The notes below the pieces were generated by a model, which was not told the origin of the DNA, did no database searches, and was given only the letters and a program-made list of their open reading frames with translations. A program made the translations under genes and the position numbers. From Streptomyces asiaticus (GTDB lineage Bacteria; Actinomycetota; Actinomycetes; Streptomycetales; Streptomycetaceae), in the NCBI RefSeq assembly GCF_018138715.1, contig NZ_JAGSHX010000006.1, forward strand, positions 9,920,001-9,984,000: a stretch of DNA of 64,000 bases, given 5' to 3'. Below are positions 10,167-19,483 of this stretch, piece after piece (the stretch's first letter is position 1; each line of letters starts with the position of its first letter).

Positions 10167-10601
10167 ATGTCCCATACAGTGATCGAAACCGCAGGCAACG
10201 GCCCCCTCGCAGGGGACGGCGTCCCGACTGCCGCGCCGCGGATTGACCCGGACCAGCGCGGCGGCCTCATCCCGGCAGGGGGGATCCGGGACGGGGTGCT
10301 GTACTTCCAGCGCTGCCGCTGGTGCCATACCGCAACCTTCCGCCGGCTGCTGTGCCCTGTCTGCGGCTCCACCGACATGGCCGAGGAACGCAGTGATGGT
10401 ACCGGCGTCATCCATCACGTCACCGTCGTCGGCCGCAGCGCGGGCAGGCCCCGCGCCATGGCCATCATCGACATGCGCGAAGGGTTCCGCATCCGCGCCA
10501 GGGTCAGCGCCGTGCCGCTGGCCAGGGCGTGTGTCGGAGCTCAGGTGCGGCTGGGGTTCGGGCCGCAGCCACAGGAGATCGCCTTTCAGCTCTGCGACTG
10601 A
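10167..10601 (+). CDS. Zn-ribbon / OB-fold (DUF35-type) protein
   Basis: A 144-residue protein with a rubredoxin-like zinc ribbon, CRWCHTATFRRLLCPVCGS (two CxxC pairs), followed by an OB-fold region (HHVTVVGRSAGRPRAMAIIDM). Such proteins pair with thiolase/KAS-like enzymes or acyl-CoA enzymes and are thought to bind acyl-CoA or help dock the thiolase. No thiolase is adjacent; the nearest acyl-CoA enzymes are the carboxylase genes upstream. The role in this strain is unknown. Confidence 0.8.
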   Translation: MSHTVIETAGNGPLAGDGVPTAAPRIDPDQRGGLIPAGGIRDGVLYFQRCRWCHTATFRRLLCPVCGSTDMAEERSDGTGVIHHVTVVGRSAGRPRAMAIIDMREGFRIRARVSAVPLARACVGAQVRLGFGPQPQEIAFQLCD

Positions 10602-10678
10602 AGTCCGGTGACCGACTAGAATCTGATCACGCAGTCGTCCCGCTGACGTCGTTCCGGACCCCGCGGGGGTGAGTACGG

Positions 10679-11650
10679 ATGACCGGTAGCCCGGGTGATG
10701 ATCCAAACCCCATGGCGCCGACCGGTGCGGGCAACGGCCCCGCCGTCTCCCGCCGGGAGTTCGACGCGATCTTCGAGGCGGTCCGTACGTGGGGCCGCTG
10801 GGATCCGGCCGATCGGGGCGCCTGGAACCGGGTGACCCCGGGCCATGTACAGCGGGCCACCGCCCGGGTGCGGTCCGGGACGGTCGTTCCGCTGGGTCTG
10901 CCCTGGAACACGCGGTCCGCACCGGACAACCGCGGGCCCGCCCTGCACCACATGACGGACCTCGGCGATGTGGAGGCCCCGGAGCCCTCCGTCCACAAGG
11001 ACTTCATCGCCGTCGACCACCACGGCAAGGGCGTCACCCACCTCGATGCCCTGTGCCACGTCGCCTATCGGGGGCAGCTCTACGGCGGGCGGACGGCACG
11101 CGAGGCCATCGACGCGTCGGGCGCCCACCACGGCGCGGTCACCGCGCTCGGCCCCCTCGTCACGAAGGGTGTGCTGCTCGACCTCCCCGCCGTCCTGGGA
11201 TCCCCCTGGCTGGAGCCGGGGCAGGCGGTCCACGCCGAGGACATCGCCGCGGCCGAGGAGGCGCTGGATGTGAGGATCGGCGACGGTGACGCGGTACTGC
11301 TGCGCTCCGGGCGCTTCCGTCGCCGTGCGGAACTCGGCCCCTGGGACGCCGACGCGGCCAGCGCCGGGCTGCATGTGGATGCCGTACCGCTGCTGGCCGA
11401 GCGCGGTATCGCACTGCTCGGCGGCGACGGTGACAGCGACGTACGTCCCTCGCCGGTCCCGGGTGTGCACTCTCCCGTCCATGCGCTCGCTCTGGCCGCG
11501 ATGGGGGTGCCGTTGCTGGACAACCTCGATCTCGAAGCGCTCTCCTCCGCCACCGCCGAGGCGGGCCGATATGAGTTCCTCCTGGTCGTGGCGGCCCTGA
11601 ACATCCCGGGGGGGACCGGCTCGCCGGTCAACCCGATCGCGGTTCTGTGA
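10679..11650 (+). CDS. Cyclase-family (kynurenine formamidase-like) metal hydrolase
   Basis: A 323-residue member of the cyclase/PF04199 family. The metal site is seen in FIAVDHHGKGVTHLDALCHVAYRG, a variant of the HxGTHxDxxxH signature. Further conserved elements are GVLLDLP, GDAVLLRSGR and PGVHSPVHALALAAMG. Family members hydrolyse formamides, ring amides or act on polyketide-like substrates, so the substrate cannot be named. ATG 10679 has a G-rich ribosome site (GGGGGTGAG). The next gene starts 67 bp downstream on the same strand. Confidence 0.85.
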   Translation: MTGSPGDDPNPMAPTGAGNGPAVSRREFDAIFEAVRTWGRWDPADRGAWNRVTPGHVQRATARVRSGTVVPLGLPWNTRSAPDNRGPALHHMTDLGDVEAPEPSVHKDFIAVDHHGKGVTHLDALCHVAYRGQLYGGRTAREAIDASGAHHGAVTALGPLVTKGVLLDLPAVLGSPWLEPGQAVHAEDIAAAEEALDVRIGDGDAVLLRSGRFRRRAELGPWDADAASAGLHVDAVPLLAERGIALLGGDGDSDVRPSPVPGVHSPVHALALAAMGVPLLDNLDLEALSSATAEAGRYEFLLVVAALNIPGGTGSPVNPIAVL

Positions 11651-11717
11651 CCTGCCGCCTTCTTCACCGCGTTATTGTCGAAAAGGGGATATTTTGGACT
11701 CATAGTCCGGGAGAGGC

Positions 11718-14486
11718 GTGATCCAGCGCGGTGCGGAACCGATTCTGGTGGGGCTCGCGAGAGGCGACATCGGGCCCGCATATCCGCGTGAGCGGTTCCT
11801 GGAGGGGGAGGCGGTCCAGGGCGGCGTCCAGGGAGGCGTGCGCAACCTCATCCTGAACTCATGGCAGCGCTGCCGGTCCCTGGGCCTGCCGCTGGGCGGA
11901 ATGGAGCTGCCCTACCGGGCGGACGTCGATCCGGAGAGCAGGCTGGTCCGGGCGGCCGGTCCGGTGCTCGACCGGCTGCGGGCCAGGTTCATGGGCAGCC
12001 AGATGAACATCTCGCTCGCCGACGGAAGCGGGATGGTGCTGCTGCGCCGCTTCGGCGACGAGTCGTGGGCCAGAACCCTCCCGGACATCCAGCGGGTACC
12101 GGGCTTCGTTTTCGCCGAGCGGTTCGCCGGTACCAACGGCATCGGCCTCGCGCTCATGGAGAGGCAACTCATCCAAGTCTACGGCGCCGAGCACTTCGCC
12201 GAGCGCGGCCAGGCGAACGGCTGTCGCGCCATACCCGTTCATGACCCGTTCAGCGGGCGCGTCGAAGGCATCCTGTGCCTCGGCTATCCGCGCGACGCCT
12301 CGCATCCCGCGCTGGACGAGGTGGTGCGCAAGGCGGCTCAGGCCATCGAATGGCGTCTGCTGGAGGAGAGTTCGGCGCGAGAGCGCGCCCTGTTGCGTGC
12401 GTACCTGGGGGCGGGCCGGGGGCGGATGGGGGAGCCGTCGGGAGGCGAGCAGGCCATCGGGGTGGACACGCTCGTCGAGCGGCTGCACGACCATGACCGG
12501 ATGGTGATCAAGGAGAAGGCCGCCGAACTGCTCTCCCACGCACAGCGGGCGGCCACCGCCGTGTCCCTGTCCGACGGACGGCGGGTCACCCTGATCAGCC
12601 GCCCCACGACGAGCGCGTCCGGAGTGGAGGGCATCGCCGTCGAGGCCGTCTTCCACGACGGCGCGCCCACCCTCCCGCGCCGTCCCGACATCCCGCACCT
12701 CGCCGCGCCGGGCCGGGGCGGTCCGGCCGCCGAGCGGACGACCGGCACGGTCGGTACCGCGGACGACCGGGCCAGAGGGCTGGTGCTGGTGGGCGAGCCG
12801 GAGGTGGGGAAGTACGCCCTGGCTGCGCGACGCCGCATGGAGCTGCTGTCCGAGGCCAGTGCGCGCATCGGCACCACCTTGGATGTGCACCGCACCGCCC
12901 GGGAACTCGCCGAGACGGCCGTCCCCCAGCTGGCGGACTTCGTCACGATCGACCTGCCCGACGCCGTACTGCGCGGCGAGGAACCCCTCGACCCCCGTAA
13001 CGGCCTGCGCCGCGCGGTGGTGCACGGCATCCACGACGACTGCCCCTTCTATCCGGTCGCCAAGCGGATCGACTATCGTCCGACCACCCCTCAGCTGCGG
13101 TGCGTGAACACCGGGATGGCGATTCTGGAACCGGACCTGGAGGCCGCGGCGGGCTGGCTCGCCCAGGACCCCGAGCACACCGGGCGGCTGCTGGCCCACG
13201 TCCGCTCCCTCATCGCCGTACCCCTGATCGCACGGGGTGTCGTCCTGGGCATCGCCAGCTTCTACCGCTCGCTCGACCCCGCGCCCTTCGGGGACGACGA
13301 CCGTTCGCTGGCCCAGGAACTGGCGTCCCGCGCCGCCCTCTCCATGGACAACGCCCGGCGCTACACCCGCGAGCACAACATGGTCCTGGCCCTCCAGCGC
13401 AGCCTGCTTCCCCACGGCGTGCCCGACCAGAACGCCGCCGAGGTGGCCCATCGCTATCTGCCCGCCGAGTCGCGGGTGGGCGGGGACTGGTACGACGTCA
13501 TCGCCCTGCCCGGCACCCGCTTCGGCCTCGTCGTCGGCGATGTCGCCGGTCATGGCCTGCACTCCGCCGCCACCATGGGTCGGCTGCGCACCGCCGCACG
13601 CAGCTTCGCCGAACTCGACTTCCCTCCGGACGAGGTCCTCACCCACCTGGACAACCTCGTGGTGCGCCTCGACCGGGAGGAACACGGCGAGGGGGCGGCC
13701 GACGGATTCGGCATCATAGGCGCGACCTGTCTGTACGCCATCTACGACCCTACTTCGCAGCGGTGCACCATGGCCCGCGCCGGCCACCCGCCACCGGCGC
13801 TGGTCAGCCCGGACGGCAGCGTGTCGTTTCCCGACCTGCCCGCCGGCCCCCCGCTCGGCCTGGGCGGATTTCCCTTCGAAACCGCCGAGATCGAGGCCCC
13901 CGAGAACAGTCAGCTGGTCCTCTACACCGACGGGCTCATCGAGGACCGGCACCGCGACATCGACGTGGCCCTCGACCAGCTCCGCGATGCCCTGGGCCAC
14001 CCGGAGCGTACGCCCGAGGACACCTGCCAGGCGGTCCTGGACGCCGTGGCCCCCGCCCATCCCGGCGACGACATCGCCTTGCTCGTCGCCCGCACCCATG
14101 CCCTCGCCCCCCACCGGATCGCCACCTGGGACCTGCCCGCCGACCCGGCCGTCGTCAGCGAGGTCCGTGCCGCCGCCGCCCGACGGCTCACCGACTGGGG
14201 CCTGGAAGAGGTCTCGTTCGTGGTGGAGCTGGTCCTCAGCGAGCTGGTCGCCAATGCCATCCGCCACGGCACCGGGCCCCTGCGGGTGCGGCTGCTCCAT
14301 GACCGCACCCTGATCTGCGAGGTCTCGGACACCAGCAGCACCGCGCCGCATCTGCGCCGGGCCGCCACCACCGACGAGGGCGGCCGTGGGCTGTTCCTCG
14401 TCGCGCAACTGGCCCAGGCGTGGGGGACGCGCCACACCCCGGACGGCAAGGTCATCTGGGCCGAGTGCACCCTCGGTCCACCCTGA
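11718..14486 (+). CDS. GAF-GAF-SpoIIE phosphatase with C-terminal HATPase domain
   Basis: A 922-residue soluble regulator. The first ~220 residues resemble the AcoR-type sensor start (NSWQRCRSLGLPL, then a GAF-like part with RFAGTNGIGLAL). A second GAF lies at about 375-545. A PP2C/SpoIIE phosphatase follows (about 555-790; GGDWYDVIALPGTRFGLVVGDVAGHG, LYTDGLIEDR), and the last ~120 residues form a HATPase anti-sigma kinase fold (LVLSELVANAIRHG, GGRGLFLVAQLA). Such proteins dephosphorylate anti-anti-sigma factors and may also act as the anti-sigma kinase, linking a small-molecule signal to a partner switch. Start GTG 11718 follows GGGAGAGG. Confidence 0.9.
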   Translation: MIQRGAEPILVGLARGDIGPAYPRERFLEGEAVQGGVQGGVRNLILNSWQRCRSLGLPLGGMELPYRADVDPESRLVRAAGPVLDRLRARFMGSQMNISLADGSGMVLLRRFGDESWARTLPDIQRVPGFVFAERFAGTNGIGLALMERQLIQVYGAEHFAERGQANGCRAIPVHDPFSGRVEGILCLGYPRDASHPALDEVVRKAAQAIEWRLLEESSARERALLRAYLGAGRGRMGEPSGGEQAIGVDTLVERLHDHDRMVIKEKAAELLSHAQRAATAVSLSDGRRVTLISRPTTSASGVEGIAVEAVFHDGAPTLPRRPDIPHLAAPGRGGPAAERTTGTVGTADDRARGLVLVGEPEVGKYALAARRRMELLSEASARIGTTLDVHRTARELAETAVPQLADFVTIDLPDAVLRGEEPLDPRNGLRRAVVHGIHDDCPFYPVAKRIDYRPTTPQLRCVNTGMAILEPDLEAAAGWLAQDPEHTGRLLAHVRSLIAVPLIARGVVLGIASFYRSLDPAPFGDDDRSLAQELASRAALSMDNARRYTREHNMVLALQRSLLPHGVPDQNAAEVAHRYLPAESRVGGDWYDVIALPGTRFGLVVGDVAGHGLHSAATMGRLRTAARSFAELDFPPDEVLTHLDNLVVRLDREEHGEGAADGFGIIGATCLYAIYDPTSQRCTMARAGHPPPALVSPDGSVSFPDLPAGPPLGLGGFPFETAEIEAPENSQLVLYTDGLIEDRHRDIDVALDQLRDALGHPERTPEDTCQAVLDAVAPAHPGDDIALLVARTHALAPHRIATWDLPADPAVVSEVRAAAARRLTDWGLEEVSFVVELVLSELVANAIRHGTGPLRVRLLHDRTLICEVSDTSSTAPHLRRAATTDEGGRGLFLVAQLAQAWGTRHTPDGKVIWAECTLGPP

Positions 14487-14502
14487 GCCGGCCGGCTCAG
14501 GG
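14481..14502. terminator. Perfect 22-bp palindrome at the end of the SpoIIE gene
   Basis: The two 11-bp arms CCCTGAGCCGG and CCGGCTCAGGG abut with no loop and include the stop codon of the phosphatase gene (14484-14486). No T-tract follows, so this is a hairpin-type transcription stop as is common in Streptomyces, or an mRNA-stabilising stem. Confidence 0.5.
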
Positions 14503-14678
14503 ACGGCGGCCGGGCACCGGGCGGACAGACGAATGTCCCGCCGATCAATGCCTGATCAACTGACCCGTTGGAGTAACAGAGCCCCGGAAGACCGCTGGAT
14601 TCCGGAGATATACCGGTCGCCCCCGCTACTGTCGTGGGTGATTTCGCGACAGTTCGCCAGGCCGACCCGGAGATGTCC

Positions 14679-16208
14679 GTGCATGACGCCACGTCGGTGA
14701 ACGCATCCCCGGCCGCCCGACCGGACCCCCTCGTCCGCATCCGGGGTCTCAGCAAGCGGTTCGGCGGGACCCTCGCGCTGGACCGCGTCGACCTCGATCT
14801 CCACGGCGGCAGTGTGCTCGCCCTCCTCGGCCCCAACGGCGCCGGAAAGTCCACCCTCATCAAGGTGCTCGCGGGAGTCCACCCCGCCGACGGGGGAGAG
14901 GTGACGGTGGCCGGGCACCCACTGGGGACCGAGGCCGCCGCTTCGGGCATGTCCTTCACCCACCAGGACCTCGGCCTCGTGGAGTGGATGACGGTCGCCG
15001 AGAACATCGCCCTGGCCACCGGGTATCCACGCCGCGGCGGACTGATCTCCTGGCGGCGGACCACGGAGCGCGGCACGGAGGTCCTGCGGACCGTCGCCGG
15101 GCACCTTCCGGCCGACGCCACGGTCGCCGACCTCGCCCCCGCCGAGCGTTCCCTGGTCGCCGTCGCCCGTGCCCTCGCCACGAACGCACGGCTCATCGTG
15201 CTCGACGAGCCGACCGCCAGCCTTCCCGCCGCGGACTGCGCCCGGCTCTTCGACGTCCTGCACACCCTGCGCGACCGGGGGCACGGCATTCTCTACGTCA
15301 CCCATCGCCTGGACGAGGTGTACGAGGTCGCCGACGCCTTCGCGGTGCTGCGCGACGGCCGCCTGGTCAGCCGGGGCCCGCTGGCGGACCACAGCCCCAC
15401 CCGGCTGGTGCGGGACATCGTCGGCGACCAGCCGACCGGCTACCGGCCCGGCACCGCCTCCGCCGGCGGCCCGGCCGTGCTGACCCTCGACGGCGTTCGG
15501 ACGGCACACGCCGGACCCGTCGACCTCGAACTGCGCGCCGGGGAGATCCTCGGTCTGGTGGGTCTCACCGGCGCCGGGCACATGGAACTCGGCCGCGCCC
15601 TCGCCGGCGCCCGGCCGGTCCTCGACGGGCGGGCCCTGCTCGACGGCCGGCCGTACCACCCCCGTACGGTCGCCGCCGCCGTCCGCTCCGGCGTCGGCCT
15701 GGTGACCGGCAACCGAGTGCAGGAGGGCTGCGCCGCCGAGCTGACTGTACGGGAGAACCTCCTGGCCAACCCCCGTGCGGGCGGTCTGCCGGCACTGCGC
15801 CGGCTCAGCCCCCGCCGCGAGCGCGCCGAGGCCGCCGCCTTGATCGAACGGTTCGCGGTGCGCCCCCGCGACACCGAGGCCCCGATCGCCACCCTGTCCG
15901 GAGGCAACCAGCAGAAGGTCATGCTCGGCCGGTGGCTCCGGGTGGGCCTGCGGCTGCTGATTCTCGAGGAGCCGACCGCGAGCGTGGACATCGGGGCCAA
16001 GGCCGCGATCTACCGCCTCCTCGACGAGGCGCTGGCCACCGGCCTCGCGGTACTGCTCATCTCCACCGACTCCGAGGAGGTCGCGGGCGTGTGCCGACGC
16101 GCCCTGGTGTTCGTCCGGGGCACCGTGACGGCCGAGCTGAGCGGCTCGTCGCTCACCGCCGCGGGACTCACCCGGGCCGTCTCGGCGATGCCGGCCCCCC
16201 GGACATGA
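14679..16208 (+). CDS. Sugar ABC transporter ATP-binding protein (two ABC domains, RbsA type)
   Basis: About 509 residues with two ABC cassettes. The first has Walker A LLGPNGAGKSTLIK and Walker B LIVLDEPTASLP. The second has a degenerate nucleotide loop (LVGLTGAGHMELG), the signature LSGGNQQKVMLGRWL and Walker B LLILEEPTASVD. This is the ribose/autoinducer-2/xylose importer class. I prefer GTG 14679, with GGAG six bases upstream; ATG 14673 and GTG 14634 are in-frame alternatives. The permease starts 7 bp after its stop. Confidence 0.92.
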   Translation: MHDATSVNASPAARPDPLVRIRGLSKRFGGTLALDRVDLDLHGGSVLALLGPNGAGKSTLIKVLAGVHPADGGEVTVAGHPLGTEAAASGMSFTHQDLGLVEWMTVAENIALATGYPRRGGLISWRRTTERGTEVLRTVAGHLPADATVADLAPAERSLVAVARALATNARLIVLDEPTASLPAADCARLFDVLHTLRDRGHGILYVTHRLDEVYEVADAFAVLRDGRLVSRGPLADHSPTRLVRDIVGDQPTGYRPGTASAGGPAVLTLDGVRTAHAGPVDLELRAGEILGLVGLTGAGHMELGRALAGARPVLDGRALLDGRPYHPRTVAAAVRSGVGLVTGNRVQEGCAAELTVRENLLANPRAGGLPALRRLSPRRERAEAAALIERFAVRPRDTEAPIATLSGGNQQKVMLGRWLRVGLRLLILEEPTASVDIGAKAAIYRLLDEALATGLAVLLISTDSEEVAGVCRRALVFVRGTVTAELSGSSLTAAGLTRAVSAMPAPRT

Positions 16209-16215
16209 GGGACCG

Positions 16216-17262
16216 ATGACGAGCCCTCCTCCGCCACGGTCCCGGACGGGCCCACTCGGCAGACCGGGCCGGGGGCGCGGCCGGGGCCGGGCGGGCGGGC
16301 ATCTGATCGGCACCTACGGCCTGCTGGCCCTCACCGCCCTGCTGTTCCTGATCTTCTCCGTGACCCTGCCGCGGACCTTTCCCACCCTGGACACCATCTC
16401 CTCGATCCTGACCACCCAGTCGATCCCGGCCATCCTCGCGCTCGGTGTGACGGTCCCCATCGCGACCGGCAATTTCGACCTCTCCATCGGCTACGGGCTC
16501 GGCCTGGCACATGTCCTGGTGATGCGGCTCATCGTGAACGAGGGGTGGCCCTGGCCGTTCGCCTGCCTCGCGGTGATCACCGGATCCACCGTCGTCGGCG
16601 TACTCAACGGTGTCATCGCCGAGTTCGGCCGGATCGACTCCTTCATCGCCACGCTCGGCACCGGCAGCATGCTGTACGCCTGCACTGGCTGGATCACCGG
16701 CGGCGGCAGGATCGTCCCCGGTCCGCAGGGGCTGCCGGCCGCCTTCACCGACCTCTACGACTCCACCTTCCTCGGACTTCCGGTGCCCGCCTTCTATGTG
16801 CTCGCCCTCGCGGTCGCCCTCTGGCTCCTGCTGGAGCGGCTGCCACTCGGCCGGTACCTGTACGTCATCGGCTCCAACCCGCGCGCCGCCGACCTCGTCG
16901 GCATCCCCACCCGTACGTACGCCGTCTGCGCCTTCGCGGTATCGGGGCTGGTCGTCGGCTGCGCCGGGGTGCTGCTCGCGGCCCAGCAGCAGATCGGCAA
17001 CCCGAGCGTCGGCATCGACTACCTGCTCCCCGCCTTCGCCGGGGCGCTGCTCGGCTCCACCGCGATCAAACCGGGCCGCCCGAACGCCCTGGGCACCCTC
17101 GTCGCCGTGGCGGTCCTCGCCATCGGACTCGCCGGTATCGGCCAGCTCGGTGCCCAGTTCTGGGCCACCCCGCTGTTCAACGGCGGCACGCTGCTCATCG
17201 TCGTCGGCCTGGCCGGCTACTCCGCCCGCCGCCGGCTGCGCACCGGGGTCGGAGAAGCCTGA
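16216..17262 (+). CDS. Sugar ABC transporter permease (RbsC type)
   Basis: A 348-residue integral membrane protein with about 9-10 hydrophobic spans. It has family patterns such as SIPAILALGVTVPIATGNFDLSIGY near residues 75-100 and LGTGSMLYACTGWITGGGRI near 150. The first ~30 residues are a Gly/Arg-rich cytoplasmic tail. It pairs with the two-domain ATPase upstream and the binding lipoprotein whose GTG starts 1 bp after its stop. Confidence 0.92.
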   Translation: MTSPPPPRSRTGPLGRPGRGRGRGRAGGHLIGTYGLLALTALLFLIFSVTLPRTFPTLDTISSILTTQSIPAILALGVTVPIATGNFDLSIGYGLGLAHVLVMRLIVNEGWPWPFACLAVITGSTVVGVLNGVIAEFGRIDSFIATLGTGSMLYACTGWITGGGRIVPGPQGLPAAFTDLYDSTFLGLPVPAFYVLALAVALWLLLERLPLGRYLYVIGSNPRAADLVGIPTRTYAVCAFAVSGLVVGCAGVLLAAQQQIGNPSVGIDYLLPAFAGALLGSTAIKPGRPNALGTLVAVAVLAIGLAGIGQLGAQFWATPLFNGGTLLIVVGLAGYSARRRLRTGVGEA

Positions 17263-17263
17263 C

Positions 17264-18403
17264 GTGCACCGCGACCGCGCCATCCCGCTCACGGCCGTCG
17301 TGCTGCTGGCGGCGACCGCCCTCGTCGGCTGCGAACGCGGCTCGTCGGCCGGTCCCGGAGAGTCCACCGCGGGCCCGAGCGGCTGCCCCGCGACCCTCGC
17401 CCGGGCCAAGGCCGCCGTCAAACGGGCCGAGCGGACCGATGTCCCCTGGAACGGCCCGACGAGCGGCCCCACGGCGGTGCGCGGCAAGACCATCGCCTAT
17501 GTGGCGCAGACCATGACCAACCCGGGCGTCGCGGGCGTGGCGCAGGGCGTCCGGGAGGCGGCGAAGGTCATGGGCTGGAAGGTCCGGGTGATCGACGGAG
17601 GGGGCACCCCCGTGGGCATCCAGGCGGCGCTGAGCGAGGCGATCACCCTCGAGCCCTCGGGCATCGTCATCGGCGGCTTCGACCCCAGGGCGACCGCCCG
17701 GCAGGTCGCCCAGGCCAACGCCGCGGGCATTCCGCTCGTCGGCTGGCACGCGGTCGGTTCCCCCGGCCCCAGCAAGCGTCCCGAGCTCTTCACCAACATC
17801 ACCACCGAGGTCGAGGAGGTGGCCGGGGTCAGCGCGGACTGGGTGATCGCACGGTCCGACGGCCGTGCCCGGGTCGTCGTGTTCACCGACGACTCGATCC
17901 CCTTCGCCAGGAAAAAGGCCGCACTGATCAGAAGGGGGCTGGCCAGGTGCCCGGGGGTGCGGCTGCTGGCCTACGCGAACATTCCGATCCCGGACGCCGG
18001 CAGCCGCACCCCTCAGGAGGTCTCCTCCCTCCTCTCGCGCTTCCCGACCACATGGGACTACTCCATCGCCATCAACGACCTGTACTTCGCGGACGCCGCC
18101 CCCGCCCTCCGGGCGGCCGGCAAACGGGGCACCGGCCCGCCCTTCAACATCGGCGCGGGTGACGGCGACCCCTCCGCCTTCCAGCGCGTCAACAGCGGGC
18201 AGTACCAGGCGGCCACCGTTCCCGAACCGCTGTCCCAACAGGGCTGGCAGGTGATCGACGAGTTCAACCGGGCCTTCTCCGGCCGGGCCCCCAGCGGGTA
18301 CGTCGCCCCCGTCCACATCGTCACGGCCGCCAACAGCGGAGGGGCCACGAGCTGGAATCCGCCCGGCTATCGACGGGCGTACCGCAAGATCTGGGGCGAG
18401 TGA
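17264..18403 (+). CDS. Sugar ABC transporter substrate-binding lipoprotein
   Basis: A 379-residue periplasmic-binding-protein-like fold (ribose/LacI type) with a lipoprotein signal: hydrophobic stretch TAVVLLAATALVGC, Cys23 being the lipid site. The core reads GKTIAYVAQTMTNPGVAGVAQGVREAA and later IVIGGFDPRATA, typical of the family. Start GTG 17264 immediately follows the permease stop; the longer upstream frame is a shadow of the permease. The ligand is unknown; the operon pattern suggests a monosaccharide or polyol. Confidence 0.9.
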   Translation: MHRDRAIPLTAVVLLAATALVGCERGSSAGPGESTAGPSGCPATLARAKAAVKRAERTDVPWNGPTSGPTAVRGKTIAYVAQTMTNPGVAGVAQGVREAAKVMGWKVRVIDGGGTPVGIQAALSEAITLEPSGIVIGGFDPRATARQVAQANAAGIPLVGWHAVGSPGPSKRPELFTNITTEVEEVAGVSADWVIARSDGRARVVVFTDDSIPFARKKAALIRRGLARCPGVRLLAYANIPIPDAGSRTPQEVSSLLSRFPTTWDYSIAINDLYFADAAPALRAAGKRGTGPPFNIGAGDGDPSAFQRVNSGQYQAATVPEPLSQQGWQVIDEFNRAFSGRAPSGYVAPVHIVTAANSGGATSWNPPGYRRAYRKIWGE

Positions 18404-18412
18404 CGCGCGAGG

Positions 18413-18442
18413 CCCCGCTTCCGCCGGCCGGCGGAAGCGGGG
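18413..18442. terminator. Bidirectional terminator between convergent genes
   Basis: A perfect 30-bp palindrome with arms CCCCGCTTCCGCCGG and CCGGCGGAAGCGGGG. It lies 10 bp after the binding-protein stop (plus strand) and 20 bp after the stop of the isomerase gene (minus strand). The position between convergent genes and the strength of the stem favour a two-way terminator, without a long T-run. Confidence 0.75.
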
Positions 18443-18461
18443 GCTCACGGGTGCGGGTGGT

Positions 18462-19460
18462 TCAGAGGGCGTCCGCGGCGCTACGGAGGTTCTTGGCGGC
18501 CAGGGCCAGACCCTCGGTCTGGGAGTAGGCGGCGTCCTCGTGTTCGATGTTGACGGCCATGTCGGGGTTCACCTCGGCGAGGGCGCGCAGGAACTCCGTC
18601 CAGAACGGCACGTCGTTGCCGAGGCCGACGGCGACGAACTTCCACGCCGGGTTCTCGGGCCAGGCGTTGCACCAGAAGCCGTAGCCGGTGGGGACCTTGC
18701 CGGGGGCGTCGGCGGGGACACGGGTGAAGGACGTGTCCAGGACGCCGCGGATGTCGGCGCCGGGGCAGAACGTGGCGTCCTTCGCGGCGGCGTGGAAGAC
18801 CAGCGGGCCGAGCCACTTGACGGAGGCGACGATGTCCATGCCCTGCCACATCAGATGGGAGGGGTCCATCTCGGCGCCGATGTTGGTCGCGCCGGTCTCG
18901 TCCACGAGTCGCTTCAGGGTGACCGGGGAGAAGACGACGTTGTGCGGGTGCATCTCGATGGCGACCCGGACGTCGTTCTCCCGGGCGAGCGCGTCGATCT
19001 CCCTCCAGAACTCGACGGCCTCGCCCCACTGGTAGTCCAGGACGTCCATGTAGACGCCGTCCCAGGGGTTGACGACCCAGGAGGGGTACGTGGCGTCGGG
19101 GTCGGAGCCCGGGGTGCCGGACATGGTGACCACGTGCCTGACGCCGAGCAGGCCCGCGAGACGGATGGTGCGGCGCAGGTCGTCGGCGTGTTTCGGGCCG
19201 ACACCGGGGAGGGGGTTGAGCGGGTTCCCGTTGCAGTTGAGGCCGGTCAGTTCCATCCCCCGGTCGGCGAAGGCCGCCAGGTACTCCTCGCGTGCGGTGG
19301 CCGAGGACAGCAGCAGGTCGACCGGGCAGTGCGGGGCGGGGATGAAACCGCCGGTGTTGACCTCGACCGAGGTCAGACCGTTCTCCTTCAGGATGTCCAG
19401 GGTCTCGGAGAGGGCGCGGTCGTGCAGACAGGCGGTGTAGGCGCCGAGCTTGAGGGCCAT
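18462..19460 (-). CDS. Sugar phosphate isomerase/epimerase (xylose-isomerase-like TIM barrel)
   Basis: A 332-residue AP-endonuclease-2/xylose isomerase-like barrel. Metal-site elements are VAIEMHPHNVVFSP, IGAEMDPSHLMWQGMD and VNIEHEDAAYS. It resembles the IolE/IolI group that dehydrates or isomerises inosose or keto-sugars. It is the last gene of the minus-strand set SBP, isomerase, Gfo/Idh/MocA, isomerase, starting 23 bp after the dehydrogenase stop. A clear terminator palindrome lies beyond its stop. Confidence 0.9.
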   Translation of the reverse strand: MALKLGAYTACLHDRALSETLDILKENGLTSVEVNTGGFIPAPHCPVDLLLSSATAREEYLAAFADRGMELTGLNCNGNPLNPLPGVGPKHADDLRRTIRLAGLLGVRHVVTMSGTPGSDPDATYPSWVVNPWDGVYMDVLDYQWGEAVEFWREIDALARENDVRVAIEMHPHNVVFSPVTLKRLVDETGATNIGAEMDPSHLMWQGMDIVASVKWLGPLVFHAAAKDATFCPGADIRGVLDTSFTRVPADAPGKVPTGYGFWCNAWPENPAWKFVAVGLGNDVPFWTEFLRALAEVNPDMAVNIEHEDAAYSQTEGLALAAKNLRSAADAL

Positions 19461-19483
19461 GGATACTGCTCCTTACGGGCGTT

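Noticed and set aside
11859..14435. Minus-strand open frame of about 858 codons opposite the GAF/SpoIIE gene
   Set aside because: Antisense shadow; no known motif, and the plus strand has complete phosphatase and ATPase signatures.
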